Assembly (NCBI GenBank): GCA_945869195.1
Contig: CAMBNV010000006.1
Coordinates: forward strand, 121,283-185,282
Source: Gemmatimonas phototrophica
Lineage (GTDB): Bacteria > Gemmatimonadota > Gemmatimonadetes > Gemmatimonadales > Gemmatimonadaceae
Length of the DNA stretch: 64,000 nucleotides
Direction: 5' to 3'
Shown here: positions 1-8,681 of the stretch, one piece after another
How the letters are laid out: the number at the start of each line of letters is the position of its first letter
How positions within the stretch are numbered: the stretch's first letter is position 1
Notes under the pieces: generated by a model
Told to the model about the DNA's origin: nothing
The model's input: the letters and a program-made list of their open reading frames with translations, nothing else
Database searches by the model: none
Translations under genes and position numbers: made by a program

Positions 1-26
1 CTGCGACCAACGTCTTCTGCATCGAA

Positions 27-100
27 CGGGAGCGACGGGGCTCGAACCCGCAACCTCTCGAGTGACAGTCGAGTGCTCTAACCAGTTGAGCTACGCCCCC
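27..100 (-). tRNA. tRNA-Asp (GTC)
   Basis: Reading the minus strand gives a full cloverleaf: acceptor GGGGGCG pairs with CGCTCCC, the anticodon stem CTCGA/TCGAG encloses loop CTGTCAC, and the T arm carries GGTTCGAGCC. The anticodon is GTC, so aspartate. The discriminator is G and no CCA is encoded. It is the last gene of a five-tRNA cluster transcribed from 590 downwards. Confidence 0.97.
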
Positions 101-143
101 AGACCTACAGAACAGCTCTCACCCGCCACGAAGGGGCGACGAA

Positions 144-215
144 TAGCCCCAACGGGAATCGAACCCGTCTCTACACCTTGAAAGGGTGTCGTCCTAACCG
201 ATAGACGATGGGGCC
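144..215 (-). tRNA. tRNA-Glu (TTC)
   Basis: Minus-strand cloverleaf of 72 bases. Acceptor GGCCCCA pairs with TGGGGCT (first pair G-U), anticodon stem ACACC/GGTGT, loop CTTTCAA, anticodon TTC for glutamate. Discriminator A, no encoded CCA. It lies next to a second glutamate isoacceptor with anticodon CTC. Confidence 0.97.
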
Positions 216-266
216 GATCTCCTCACACCTTCCACCTCACACCAACCTCACACCAACCTCAGACAG

Positions 267-339
267 TAGCGGTAACGGGATTCGAACCCGTGTTCCAGCC
301 TTGAGAGGGCCGTGTCCTAGTCCCCTAGACGATACCGCC
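267..339 (-). tRNA. tRNA-Glu (CTC)
   Basis: Minus-strand cloverleaf. Acceptor GGCGGTA pairs with TACCGCT, anticodon stem CGGCC/GGCTG, loop CTCTCAA, anticodon CTC, reading GAG codons. Together with the neighbouring TTC species both glutamate codons are covered by dedicated tRNAs, as suits a GC-rich genome. Confidence 0.97.
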
Positions 340-383
340 GTGGGTCCTGCATCGTGCGTCGTACACCTACTCTCCGCCCAGCA

Positions 384-456
384 CAGGCCCGGAGGGAATC
401 GAACCCCCAACCGCCGGTTTTGGAGACCGGTGCTCTACCAATTGAGCTACGGACCT
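384..456 (-). tRNA. tRNA-Trp (CCA)
   Basis: Minus-strand cloverleaf. Acceptor AGGTCCG pairs with CGGGCCT, anticodon stem CCGGT/ACCGG, loop CTCCAAA with anticodon CCA for tryptophan, discriminator G. Part of the five-gene tRNA cluster. Confidence 0.97.
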
Positions 457-515
457 AAGAGGGGAGATCAGGCCCGACCGTCTCCCACCTCCCACCTACA
501 ACCTGCAGCTTGGAG

Positions 516-590
516 GGTGGCTGACGGGAATCGAACCCGCGACCCTCGGAACCACAATCCGATGCTCTAACCGACTGAGCTACAGCCACC
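516..590 (-). tRNA. tRNA-His (GTG)
   Basis: Minus-strand cloverleaf, first gene of the cluster. Anticodon stem TCGGA/TCCGA, loop TTGTGGT, anticodon GTG. The acceptor begins with an additional G (position -1) opposite C73, the identity element used by HisRS, so the gene is one base longer at the 5' side than a normal tRNA. Confidence 0.97.
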
Positions 591-621
591 ATGTCCCGGT
601 CGCGGTCCCGGGGAACAGGGA

Positions 622-650
622 AAAATACTCGGGACCACAGCGCGAATCAA
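622..650 (-). promoter_or_regulatory. promoter of the five-tRNA operon
   Basis: On the minus strand a -35 box TTGATT (650 to 645), exactly 17 bases, then a -10 box TATTTT (627 to 622). The predicted start near 615 lies about 25 bases before tRNA-His. The geometry equals that of the two other tRNA promoters in this window. Confidence 0.75.
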
Positions 651-667
651 CCGCCCTTTTCCTGCGG

Positions 668-1234
668 TCAGTCCTTCGCCCGATCCATATACTCGCCGGT
701 GTTCGGGTTCACTCGCACCCGTTCCCCCGACGCGATGAACTCTGGCACGTTGATCGAGACGCCGTTCGCCAGCACTGCCGGCTTCGAGCTCGCGGTCTTC
801 GTCGCCGTCTTCATGACAGGCGCCGTATCGGTGATCTCGTAGTTCATGAACTGCGGCAGCTGCAACGACATTGGCTTGCCATTATAAAACTCGACAATCA
901 CCTGCATGTTGTCCTGCATCCAGGGCGCATTGTCGCCAAGCGCTTCCTCGTCCATCTCCAGCTGCTCGTAGTTCTCGGTGTTCATGAAGTGGTACGAGTC
1001 GCCCCCCTTGTAGAGGAACTGCAACTCGTGCGTCTCCATGTCCGCCTTGTGGAGCTGGTCGTCAGCGCGGAAGCGATGCTCGAAGTTGTTGCCCGAGCGG
1101 AGATTCTTGAGCTTCGCCTGCACCATCGCGCGCAGGTTGCCCGGCGTGTGGTGACGGAACTCGATGATGCGGCAGGGATCGCCTTCCCACACGATGACCA
1201 TGCCGCGACGGATCTGCGTGGCTGGGAGCGCCAT
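668..1234 (-). CDS. efp: elongation factor P
   Basis: Elongation factor P binds between the P and E sites of the ribosome and relieves stalling at proline runs. The product has 188 residues, the family length, with an N-terminal KOW-like domain and two OB folds; the C-terminal OB signature GERVRVNPNTGEY is intact. The tip of domain I, which in studied EF-Ps carries a modified Lys or Arg, reads HTPGNLRA: Asn33 aligns with the usual Lys34/Arg position and the nearest basic residue is Arg35. This suggests an EF-P that is not modified by EpmA or EarP (inference). The start ATG has no clear Shine-Dalgarno. The 111-base gap to the next gene (1235-1345) must hold its promoter; I see no convincing boxes there. 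Confidence 0.97.
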   Translation of the reverse strand: MALPATQIRRGMVIVWEGDPCRIIEFRHHTPGNLRAMVQAKLKNLRSGNNFEHRFRADDQLHKADMETHELQFLYKGGDSYHFMNTENYEQLEMDEEALGDNAPWMQDNMQVIVEFYNGKPMSLQLPQFMNYEITDTAPVMKTATKTASSKPAVLANGVSINVPEFIASGERVRVNPNTGEYMDRAKD

Positions 1235-1345
1235 AGGAGTCAGTGCTACAGGTTGAGAATCGGCCTAAACGAAGACAGCCTTTAAGCTTAGCCGTTCTGA
1301 AGCGCTGGGTCAACCAACCGACGGCCACTTGTCGCAGCCGCCTGC

Positions 1346-2086
1346 TCAGCGAATCGTCACTCCGGGGAGGGTCCGCAACAGCGGTGCGAGCGCCTTCCAC
1401 ATATTTCGCGCCGCGCGGCGCGCGCCCTCCTCATTTGGATGGATCCCGTCGTCCTGGTTCAGATCGGGCACGCCGGCTATGCCCTCGAGAAAGAAGGGGA
1501 TCAGCGTCACCTGCTCCGCTCGCGCTACCGCCAGAAAGGCGTCGTGAAAGTCGCGGGTGTAGTGACGCCCCAGATTCGTCGGGGCCTCCATCTGCGCCAG
1601 GACGACCCGCACCGTGGGGTTGGCCGATCGTACTTTGCGGATGATGCCCGCAAGGTTCGCCCGGGTGGTGTCGACCTGCAGCCCACGGAGACCATCGTTC
1701 GCCCCGGTCTCGATCACGACCAGGTCAGCCCGGTCCCGCAGCAACCAGTCCACCCGGCGCAGTGCGCCCGCCGACGTCTCTCCAGACAACCCGGCCGCCA
1801 CAACGAGCGCCCGGTACCCCACCGAGTCGGCGAGTCGCTGAAGCACCGCCGGGTATGCCGAGTCGGGATCGAGCCCTTGCCCGGCCGTGATGCTCGTCCC
1901 GAGGATGAGTACGCGTACGACAGCCGTTGCTCGGACGGGCGCCACCGTGCTTGATTCCGTCGTTGTTTCCACTGGCACAGGTAGCACCGTCGCTGGCTGC
2001 GGCTCGGCGCCGCACGCGCCTCCCCACAGCACGATCAGCAGCGCCGCTGCGCCGCCGCCGATTCCCCCTCTTCTCAAATTGCGCAT
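1346..2086 (-). CDS. SGNH/GDSL esterase lipoprotein (TesA/arylesterase-like)
   Basis: Predicted lipid-anchored esterase/thioesterase of the SGNH hydrolase family. A signal peptide ends in lipobox WGGAC (Cys25). Block I is LGTSITAG with nucleophile Ser65, block III is ETGANDGL with Asn130, and block V is DGIHPN with Asp213 and His216, completing the catalytic set. 246 residues; the extra length over E. coli TesA is the lipoprotein leader and a Thr/Val-rich linker. It starts only 3 bases from the divergent ABC transporter ATPase, the same arrangement as tesA beside ybbA-ybbP in E. coli. Substrate cannot be read from sequence. Confidence 0.88.
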   Translation of the reverse strand: MRNLRRGGIGGGAAALLIVLWGGACGAEPQPATVLPVPVETTTESSTVAPVRATAVVRVLILGTSITAGQGLDPDSAYPAVLQRLADSVGYRALVVAAGLSGETSAGALRRVDWLLRDRADLVVIETGANDGLRGLQVDTTRANLAGIIRKVRSANPTVRVVLAQMEAPTNLGRHYTRDFHDAFLAVARAEQVTLIPFFLEGIAGVPDLNQDDGIHPNEEGARRAARNMWKALAPLLRTLPGVTIR

Positions 2087-2089
2087 GCA

Positions 2090-2782
2090 ATGCTCTCAGC
2101 TCGAGACCTGACCAAAGAATACCAGAGCGGTACGTCCGCCCTGGCCGTGCTCAAGGATGTCACCTTCGACATTCCTCAGGGCACTTTCGTATCCATCGTG
2201 GGCCCGTCGGGCAGCGGCAAGACCACACTCCTGGGACTATTGGCGGGACTCGATCTGCCGTCCCGCGGTGCCGTCTTGCTTGACGGGGCTGACCTCACGC
2301 GCCTCGACGAGGACGCTCGGGCGCAGCTCCGAGGTGAGAAAGTCGGATTCATCTTCCAGTCGTTTCAGCTCATCTCGACCCTGACCGCCGCTGAGAACGT
2401 GCAGGTCCCGCTCGAACTCCGCGGCGACGACAACGTCGCCGCGCGCGCGCTCGATCTCCTCGCACGCGTCGGGCTCGGCGATCGCACCGACCACTACCCG
2501 GCCCAACTCTCCGGCGGCGAACAACAGCGCGTTGCCATCGCACGTGCCTTTGCCAATAAACCCCGGATCCTCTTCGCCGACGAGCCCACTGGCAATCTGG
2601 ACGGAAGCACCGGCGCGCGCATTGTCGAGCTGCTCGACGAACTCAACCGCGAGTCAGGCGCGACCGTGGTGATCGTCACGCACGACCTCACTCTCGCCGA
2701 GCATGCACAGCGCCTGATCCGACTCCAGGATGGTGCGGTGGTCGAGGATCGGCCTTCGCGTAGCGTCACCGCGAGCGCCTGA
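2090..2782 (+). CDS. ABC transporter ATP-binding protein (YbbA/LolD type)
   Basis: ATPase subunit of a MacB/LolCDE-class ABC transporter. In 230 residues it shows Walker A GPSGSGKT (38-45), the Q-loop Gln90 in IFQSFQ, signature LSGGE (140-144), Walker B ILFADE (160-165) and the H-loop His in THD. The stop overlaps the start of the FtsX-like permease (TGATG), so the two are translated together. By position beside a TesA-like esterase it matches YbbA rather than LolD; the transported substrate is unknown. Confidence 0.93.
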   Translation: MLSARDLTKEYQSGTSALAVLKDVTFDIPQGTFVSIVGPSGSGKTTLLGLLAGLDLPSRGAVLLDGADLTRLDEDARAQLRGEKVGFIFQSFQLISTLTAAENVQVPLELRGDDNVAARALDLLARVGLGDRTDHYPAQLSGGEQQRVAIARAFANKPRILFADEPTGNLDGSTGARIVELLDELNRESGATVVIVTHDLTLAEHAQRLIRLQDGAVVEDRPSRSVTASA

Positions 2783-5334
2783 TGGCCCGCTCGGCCCGCT
2801 TCAGTACCCTGATGACCCTCGCCTGGCGTGAGAGCCGCACCGCGCGCCGTCGACTGCTGCTCTACATGAGCTCAATCTCGCTTGGCGTTGCCGCGCTCGT
2901 GGCGATCGACTCCTTCGCAGAAAACGTCCAGGAGAGCGTCCGGGAGCAGTCACGTGCGCTGCTCGGCGGAGACATCAGCCTGCGCCCACGCACCGGATTC
3001 ACACCGGCGCTCGATTCGCTGCTCGATTCGCTCAGTACCGCCGGTGTGCCCTCGGCCAAGGTGGTGAGCTTTGCCTCCATGGCCACGGCGGCTCCCTCGG
3101 GAGGGACCCGACTCGCGCAGGTGCGCGCCGTCTCGCCGGGGTATCCGTTCTACGGCAACGTCATTACCGAGCCTGCCGGCGCCTGGACGGCCCTGCATAC
3201 CGGGGCCAACGCGTACGTCGATCCTTCGCTCCTCATCTCGCTCGACGCCACCATTGGCGACACCCTCGTGATTGGGTTCGCGCGGTTCGTCATCCGCGCG
3301 TCGCTCATCGACGTACCCGGCGACCCCGGCATCGCGGCCACTATTGCGCCGCGCGTATTCATTTCCGATCGATACCTCGCTGAGACGCAGCTCCTCGGCT
3401 TTGGGAGCCGCGGCGAGTACGAGGTGGTACTCAAACTTGCCCCTGACGTGCGCACGCAGCTCTGGGTCGCACCACTGCGGCCGCGCTTTGAGGCCGCGGG
3501 AGCACGAGTACGTACCGTAGTCGAGAACGAGATCGACGTGACCAACGGAATCCGCCAACTCGCGCGATTTCTCGGCGTGATCGGACTGATTGCGCTCCTG
3601 CTTGGCGGGATCGGGGTGGCGAGTGGCGTGAGCGCATTCGTGCAGAACAAAATCGACACGGTGGCGGTACTGCGGTGCCTCGGTGCATCGAGTGCGCAGG
3701 TGCTCACGATCTACCTCGTGCAGGCGGCGGCGATGGGATTCCTTGGTGCCGCGATCGGCGCGGCACTCGGCGTCGGCATCCAGTTCCTGCTACCACAGCT
3801 GATGGGTGACCTCCTCCCTGTGGACGTGGGCGTGACGCTCGTGCCCCAGGCGATCGGCCTCGGGCTCGCGATCGGCATCTGGGTCGCGGTGATCTTCGCC
3901 CTGCGGCCACTACTCGTGCTGCGTCGCGTGTCGCCGTTGCAGGCGCTCCGTCGCGACCACGCAGCCCTCGTGGCCTCGGCGCGCCGCGACAGCTGGACCT
4001 GGATTGTGAACCTCGCGCTCGTGGTGAGCGTGGTCCTGCTGGCGGTCGATCGCGCCGACACCACGCAGCAGGGGCTCTGGTTCGCGACGGGCGTCTTCGT
4101 GAGCATCGGCCTGCTCTATGGGAGCGCCACCCTGCTCTCCCGGCTCGCGCGCCGGCTCGTCTCGTCACGCTGGCCGTATGTGGTACGGCAGGGTGTGGCC
4201 AACCTGTATCGTCCGGCGAGTCAGACGCGCGCGGTGGTGCTCGCGCTCGGCTTCGGCTCGTTCCTTGTCACGACGATTGTTCTCGTCCAGGTGAACCTGC
4301 TCCGATCGTTCGACATCACCGCGGCGGCCTCGCGCGGCAATCTCGTCTTCTTCGATGTGCAGTCGGACCAACGCGCGGAGCTCGACTCGCTCGTCCGAGG
4401 CGCAGGACACGAGGTCGTCTCCCAGACGCCGATTGTGACGATGCGCCTCGTGGGCGTGAACAGCGTGACAACCGACGAGTGGGCGGCGGCCCATGCGATT
4501 CCGCCGCGCTACTGGGCACTGCGACGCGAGTATCGCTCGACATACCGCGACTCAATCATCGCCACAGAGCAGCTCACCGGCGGCACCTGGTTTGGTGCCG
4601 CCTCGCCCCAGGACATGGTCTTCGAGTTTAGCCTGGAAGAGGGAATCGCTGGCGAACTCGAGCTCACGCTCGGGGACACCGTCACCTGGGATGTGCAAGG
4701 GGTGCGGGTGCGCGCGCGACTCACGAGTACGCGCGCCGTCGACTGGGGACGATTCGAGCCCAACTTCTTCGCCGTCTTTCAGCCGGCAGCGATCGCGATT
4801 GCACCGCAGCAGTTCGTGCTCGTCACCGCCGTGGCGGCGGACACGTCCGTGGCCCGATTGCAGCGCGAGGCCGTTCGGCGATTCCCGAATGTCTCGAGTA
4901 TCGACCTCTCGCTCGTCCGCAAAACGATCACGCAGATTATCGACAAGGTGACGCTCACGGTACGATTCCTCGCCCTCTTTAGCCTCGCGATGGGCATTCC
5001 TGTGCTCTTCAGCGCGGTGGCGGCCACACGCCGTGATCGACTACGGGAAGGCGTGCTCCTCAAGACGCTGGGGGCGACCCGGGTACAGATCGGGCGGATA
5101 CTGCTGGCCGAGTATGCCCTGCTTGGCATCCTGGGTAGCCTCTCGGGAATGGTGCTCGCGTTCGGTGGCGCCTGGCTCCTGGTGACGTTCGTGTTCGAGG
5201 GGACCTTCACTCCGGCCGTCTGGCCGGCCGTGGGGATCGCCGCGGCAATGACGCTGCTCGCGATCTCGATCGGGCTGCTCACCGCGCGCGACGTCTTCCG
5301 GGAGACTCCAATGGCGGCACTGCGCGACGCCTGA
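2782..5334 (+). CDS. FtsX-like ABC permease (YbbP type)
   Basis: Membrane subunit partnering the preceding ATPase. 850 residues, the size of YbbP-type permeases, with an N-terminal membrane segment (LLLYMSSISLGVAALVAI), a first extracytoplasmic domain, an FtsX core of several helices around residues 255-390, two further helices, a second extracytoplasmic domain and a C-terminal FtsX core near 725-845 ending in METPMAALRDA-like sequence typical of the family. The ATG shares its first base with the last base of the ATPase stop. It converges on the next gene with 18 bases between stops. Role: probably lipoprotein or lipid related export at the inner membrane (family inference). Confidence 0.9.
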   Translation: MARSARFSTLMTLAWRESRTARRRLLLYMSSISLGVAALVAIDSFAENVQESVREQSRALLGGDISLRPRTGFTPALDSLLDSLSTAGVPSAKVVSFASMATAAPSGGTRLAQVRAVSPGYPFYGNVITEPAGAWTALHTGANAYVDPSLLISLDATIGDTLVIGFARFVIRASLIDVPGDPGIAATIAPRVFISDRYLAETQLLGFGSRGEYEVVLKLAPDVRTQLWVAPLRPRFEAAGARVRTVVENEIDVTNGIRQLARFLGVIGLIALLLGGIGVASGVSAFVQNKIDTVAVLRCLGASSAQVLTIYLVQAAAMGFLGAAIGAALGVGIQFLLPQLMGDLLPVDVGVTLVPQAIGLGLAIGIWVAVIFALRPLLVLRRVSPLQALRRDHAALVASARRDSWTWIVNLALVVSVVLLAVDRADTTQQGLWFATGVFVSIGLLYGSATLLSRLARRLVSSRWPYVVRQGVANLYRPASQTRAVVLALGFGSFLVTTIVLVQVNLLRSFDITAAASRGNLVFFDVQSDQRAELDSLVRGAGHEVVSQTPIVTMRLVGVNSVTTDEWAAAHAIPPRYWALRREYRSTYRDSIIATEQLTGGTWFGAASPQDMVFEFSLEEGIAGELELTLGDTVTWDVQGVRVRARLTSTRAVDWGRFEPNFFAVFQPAAIAIAPQQFVLVTAVAADTSVARLQREAVRRFPNVSSIDLSLVRKTITQIIDKVTLTVRFLALFSLAMGIPVLFSAVAATRRDRLREGVLLKTLGATRVQIGRILLAEYALLGILGSLSGMVLAFGGAWLLVTFVFEGTFTPAVWPAVGIAAAMTLLAISIGLLTARDVFRETPMAALRDA

Positions 5335-5352
5335 ACCGAGCGCCGGGCGAAC

Positions 5353-8001
5353 TCACGGCACGCGCATAATCCCGAGCCGCACTCCGCTCGGCAGTGCCGC
5401 GCCGCGAATGCCGCGGAGCTCGATCAGCTGGCGCGCCGTTGCCGCCGTCACCGCGAGCTCGACGGCGGCGAAGCCACCGGGCGCGATCTCGGCAAACTCC
5501 ACGCCAAACGATCCCGCCTCGACCTGCAGCGACTGCAGCGGGTACGCTCGCGTGAACGGCGACGCCGGGACCATAGGCTCGATGCAGCTACCGACGATAT
5601 CACAGAAGCCCTGGTAGATCGAGCGCAGATCCCAGGCGGGGAACTGCACGCGTGACGAGGCCGTCACGAGGCCCGCGCGGTCGTCGGTCACCAGCGCGAG
5701 CGACCACTCGGGCAGTATCTCGTCCCAAGCCCGATTGGTCCGGCCCTCGAGGTTCGCCACACCCGTCTGACCGCTCGTGGTCAATGCAGTGAAGAAGGCG
5801 GGCTCGGCGAGCCCTTCCTGATCGACGAGCCACCGAACGAGCGCCCATCCACTCCCGTAGTACGAGAAGTCGCCGGCCGCGACCGGCCCGAACGGCGAGT
5901 GCGCGGTCGGACTCGAGAGAAAGTCCCAGAGCGCCTCAAGATGCGGACGCATCGCGCGTGGTGCGTCGAGACAGGCGGGATAGACGGGGTCGCCGCTGTG
6001 CAGTTCACACGCCAGCTCGGCCGCGAAACCAGCGTTGGCGGAGCGCGCCACCCCAAAGGCGTCGCGTCCGTAGATCTCCTCGGCTCCGCGCGCCGTCGCC
6101 TCCTCCAGCCAGTTCTCCTCGAGCGGTCGTCCGCGTACGATGTGTTCGGCGAACGACGTAACGTGCTTCAGCTCATGCACGAGCGTGGCTCGCATCTCAT
6201 GCCGCCACTGCGACAGGGTACCTGGCCCCATCCCGGCGGCGAGTGAGGTGGGCACCTGCGCGTAGAGATACTCCCCGACGTTGCTCGCTGCGAACTGTGC
6301 GCGGGCGAAAAAATCACAGTTCACGACTGTGGCGAGGACCGATCCGCCAAGCTGCTGGTTCATCCGCGGCGTGAAGACGATCATCACCCGACCGTTGTCG
6401 TCGAGGCGAGAGTCCATGACGAGCGGATTGCCGAACGCCTGCACCACGGTCCATCCAGCCCCGTCGAGCTCCGCACCGATCGCCGCATATGCGCCGTCCA
6501 TCTGACGCGCGAGCGTCCCCAGACCGTCGAGCACAGCGCTCGTGTCCTCGAGGATCACCACGTGCTCGCCGACAAAGATCGTCCGCGCGCCGATCGCGGT
6601 GAAGTTGTCACAAAAGTTCACCTGGCCAAGCGACGGGATGCGCACCGGGAGCACGCGGCCCGGCGTTGGCACCACCACGGCGGGAGTGCCCTCCGAGCGC
6701 CGCGGCGGCGGGGGCCGCGCGCCCGCAACGAGTCCCTGATTGACGTCGAGGAGCCTTGCGTGTACTCGGGCCTGAAGGCGCACGTCGCGCACCGCAGCCC
6801 CGGGCCTCTCCGGCGTCGCGCGGGTCGCCGACCTCGGACGCGCGTCGGCCCGCGTTCGGCGTGTGTATGCCGACGATGACGCCGCATTGCGCTGCGCCAC
6901 CATGCTGCCATCGAGTGCGAGCCCGAAAGGTGTGGGGGTCGCCTCGCCGCGTAGTTCGAGCGAGATCATGCCAGCGCCTAACGCACGTGCCGCGTTGGGC
7001 ACCGTGATCACGTAGCGCCCAGCGGCGGGCGCGAGTTCGTTGCACCGCGCCTCGGCAGCCGACGTCATCACGACCGACTCTCCGACCTCGAGCCGTAGCG
7101 GGTTCGCGACGTGCAGAATCAGTTGCGCGACGCCGATCCCCCCGCTGGTCCCCACCTGCAAGGAGACCGTGCGGGCTGTCTCGCAGGGAAACGCTGCGCC
7201 GGGGGGTAGCGCGAGCGAGAGCTGCGTCGTGCTCGCCGCGCTCACCGGGATCGCCACGCCGTCAATCATCACCGCGTTCGTGCTGCGCGTCGGGCCGAAG
7301 CCGCTGCCATTCACGACCATCGTCTGTCCGGGTACGGCCACCACCGGCGATACTCCGGCGATGACTGGACTCGTGGCACTCGGCGGCGCCTCAACGATGA
7401 CGAACGTCGAGGCGACACGCTCTTCACCGCGTACGGTAATCCGCGCGGAACCGACCGCCACCGCCTTCACGGTACCTGCGGTTGTCACCGCAGCGATACG
7501 GGTCGCGCTCGACTCCCACTCCAGCGCCGCGCCGATCAGCTCGACCCCCGCCGCGTCGCGCGCGACCGCACGTAACGCTCGCAGTCCGCCCGGAAGCGCG
7601 AGACGGATCGAGTCGGCATCGAGAGTGATCGCGACGATGGGCGGGTTGACCAAGTCAAGCCTCATCAGGGCCGCCACCGACCCACTACTCGCCCGGGCGA
7701 CTCCAGCGCCTGGCGCGAGAGCGCGGATCAGACCATCCGCGCTCACATCGAGCGTCGCAGGCGTCAGGGTGCGCCACGTGACCTTCACGCCTTCCACGAC
7801 TTTGCCCGCAGCGTCGATCGGATCTGCAGCCACCCGAAGCGACGCTCCCGGCCGCAACTGGGTAGGGGGGGACGAGATCAGGATCTGGCGCACTGCGCCG
7901 TGCTCGGTCGGGCCGCTGTCGCACGCCTGCGACGCACCAGCGGCGACGAGCGCGCACAGCGCCCGGAGTCGACGCGAGACGGCGGCGTGAGTCAGGCGCA
8001 T
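5353..8001 (-). CDS. large lipoprotein with Ig-like and IPT/TIG domains and an HEXXH peptidase domain
   Basis: 882 residues. The signal peptide ends in lipobox ASQAC, so it is probably lipid-anchored and faces the periplasm or surface. Two bacterial Ig-like (BIG2-type) modules occupy roughly residues 35-205, followed by an IPT/TIG fold (about 210-300) with the PGQTMVVNGSGFGP signature. The C-terminal half holds a gluzincin-like zinc site: HELKH at 609-613 and a downstream ENWLEEATA stretch with the probable third ligand Glu, resembling M30 (hyicolysin-like) peptidases. Substrate unknown. The start ATG is 71 bases from the divergent membrane protein; a TG-N-TATCCT element lies just before it. 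Confidence 0.8.
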   Translation of the reverse strand: MRLTHAAVSRRLRALCALVAAGASQACDSGPTEHGAVRQILISSPPTQLRPGASLRVAADPIDAAGKVVEGVKVTWRTLTPATLDVSADGLIRALAPGAGVARASSGSVAALMRLDLVNPPIVAITLDADSIRLALPGGLRALRAVARDAAGVELIGAALEWESSATRIAAVTTAGTVKAVAVGSARITVRGEERVASTFVIVEAPPSATSPVIAGVSPVVAVPGQTMVVNGSGFGPTRSTNAVMIDGVAIPVSAASTTQLSLALPPGAAFPCETARTVSLQVGTSGGIGVAQLILHVANPLRLEVGESVVMTSAAEARCNELAPAAGRYVITVPNAARALGAGMISLELRGEATPTPFGLALDGSMVAQRNAASSSAYTRRTRADARPRSATRATPERPGAAVRDVRLQARVHARLLDVNQGLVAGARPPPPRRSEGTPAVVVPTPGRVLPVRIPSLGQVNFCDNFTAIGARTIFVGEHVVILEDTSAVLDGLGTLARQMDGAYAAIGAELDGAGWTVVQAFGNPLVMDSRLDDNGRVMIVFTPRMNQQLGGSVLATVVNCDFFARAQFAASNVGEYLYAQVPTSLAAGMGPGTLSQWRHEMRATLVHELKHVTSFAEHIVRGRPLEENWLEEATARGAEEIYGRDAFGVARSANAGFAAELACELHSGDPVYPACLDAPRAMRPHLEALWDFLSSPTAHSPFGPVAAGDFSYYGSGWALVRWLVDQEGLAEPAFFTALTTSGQTGVANLEGRTNRAWDEILPEWSLALVTDDRAGLVTASSRVQFPAWDLRSIYQGFCDIVGSCIEPMVPASPFTRAYPLQSLQVEAGSFGVEFAEIAPGGFAAVELAVTAATARQLIELRGIRGAALPSGVRLGIMRVP

Positions 8002-8059
8002 AGAGACATAAGGATACCATTTTTTGAGCGTGATGGCGATATCCCAACCGTGACCTTCC

Positions 8060-8065
8060 TATATT
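8060..8065 (+). promoter_or_regulatory. -10 element TATATT, leaderless type
   Basis: TATATT ends 6 bases before the ATG at 8072, so transcription would start at or next to the start codon. No -35 box is visible at the 17-base distance. One of nine such sites in the window. Confidence 0.55.
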
Positions 8066-8071
8066 GCGCGC

Positions 8072-8671
8072 ATGTTCTACTCCCAGCCATCACCCGACGC
8101 GCCCATCGACAACGCCTCGCTTGGCGCGCGCATGCGCGCCTGGGCGGCCGGACGGAACTCGTGGTGGCGTGCCGCTCTCTTCGGCTACCTCGCCCTTCAA
8201 CTCCTCAGGCCGTTGCGTGAGCAGGGCGAATGGACGCTCTTCAGCGGGATCATCTTCGGTGCACACGAACTGGGACATCTCTTCTGGATGCCGTTCGGGG
8301 AGTGGACCAGCGTCGCCGGTGGAAGCCTCACGCAACTACTGATTCCACTCGGCGCCCTCGCCCTTGTCTGGCGCGGAAAAGACTGGTTTGGCGTCGCGAT
8401 CTGCGGACTCTTTCTCGCGACGAGTCTCGCCGAGCTGTCCTGGTACATGGCCGACGCACGGGCAGAGATGCTTGATCTCGTGAGTTTTTCCGAGGAGGGC
8501 GCGATCCACGATTGGAACTACCTACTCGGGAGCGTCGGATGGCTCAACAGCGACGTCGCCATCGCGCGCCTCACACGCTTTTATGCTTGGCTCGTGTTGC
8601 TCGGATCTAGCGCGCTCACCGCGCAACTGTGCTGGTGGATGGCCGTCGAGAAGAAACCGGTCGACGCCTAA
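8072..8671 (+). CDS. integral membrane protein with HELGH motif, possible M50-like protease
   Basis: 199 residues with about four predicted membrane helices. The first helix region contains GAHELGHLFWMPFG, an HEXXH motif at His65-His69 placed inside the membrane as in site-2 proteases, and a later conserved-looking Asp in IHDWNYLLG could supply a further ligand. I do not recognise a named family, and a rhomboid-like or purely structural role is not excluded. No Shine-Dalgarno; a TATATT hexamer 6 bases upstream suggests a leaderless mRNA. It ends 10 bases from the stop of the convergent aminotransferase. Confidence 0.75.
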   Translation: MFYSQPSPDAPIDNASLGARMRAWAAGRNSWWRAALFGYLALQLLRPLREQGEWTLFSGIIFGAHELGHLFWMPFGEWTSVAGGSLTQLLIPLGALALVWRGKDWFGVAICGLFLATSLAELSWYMADARAEMLDLVSFSEEGAIHDWNYLLGSVGWLNSDVAIARLTRFYAWLVLLGSSALTAQLCWWMAVEKKPVDA

Positions 8672-8681
8672 CGCCACCGCC

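Noticed and set aside
604..636. Hairpin GGTCCCG...CGGGACC as an efp terminator
   Set aside because: It overlaps the well-formed tRNA operon promoter spacer and -10 region, the stem is only 7 pairs with a 19-base loop, and no T-run follows.
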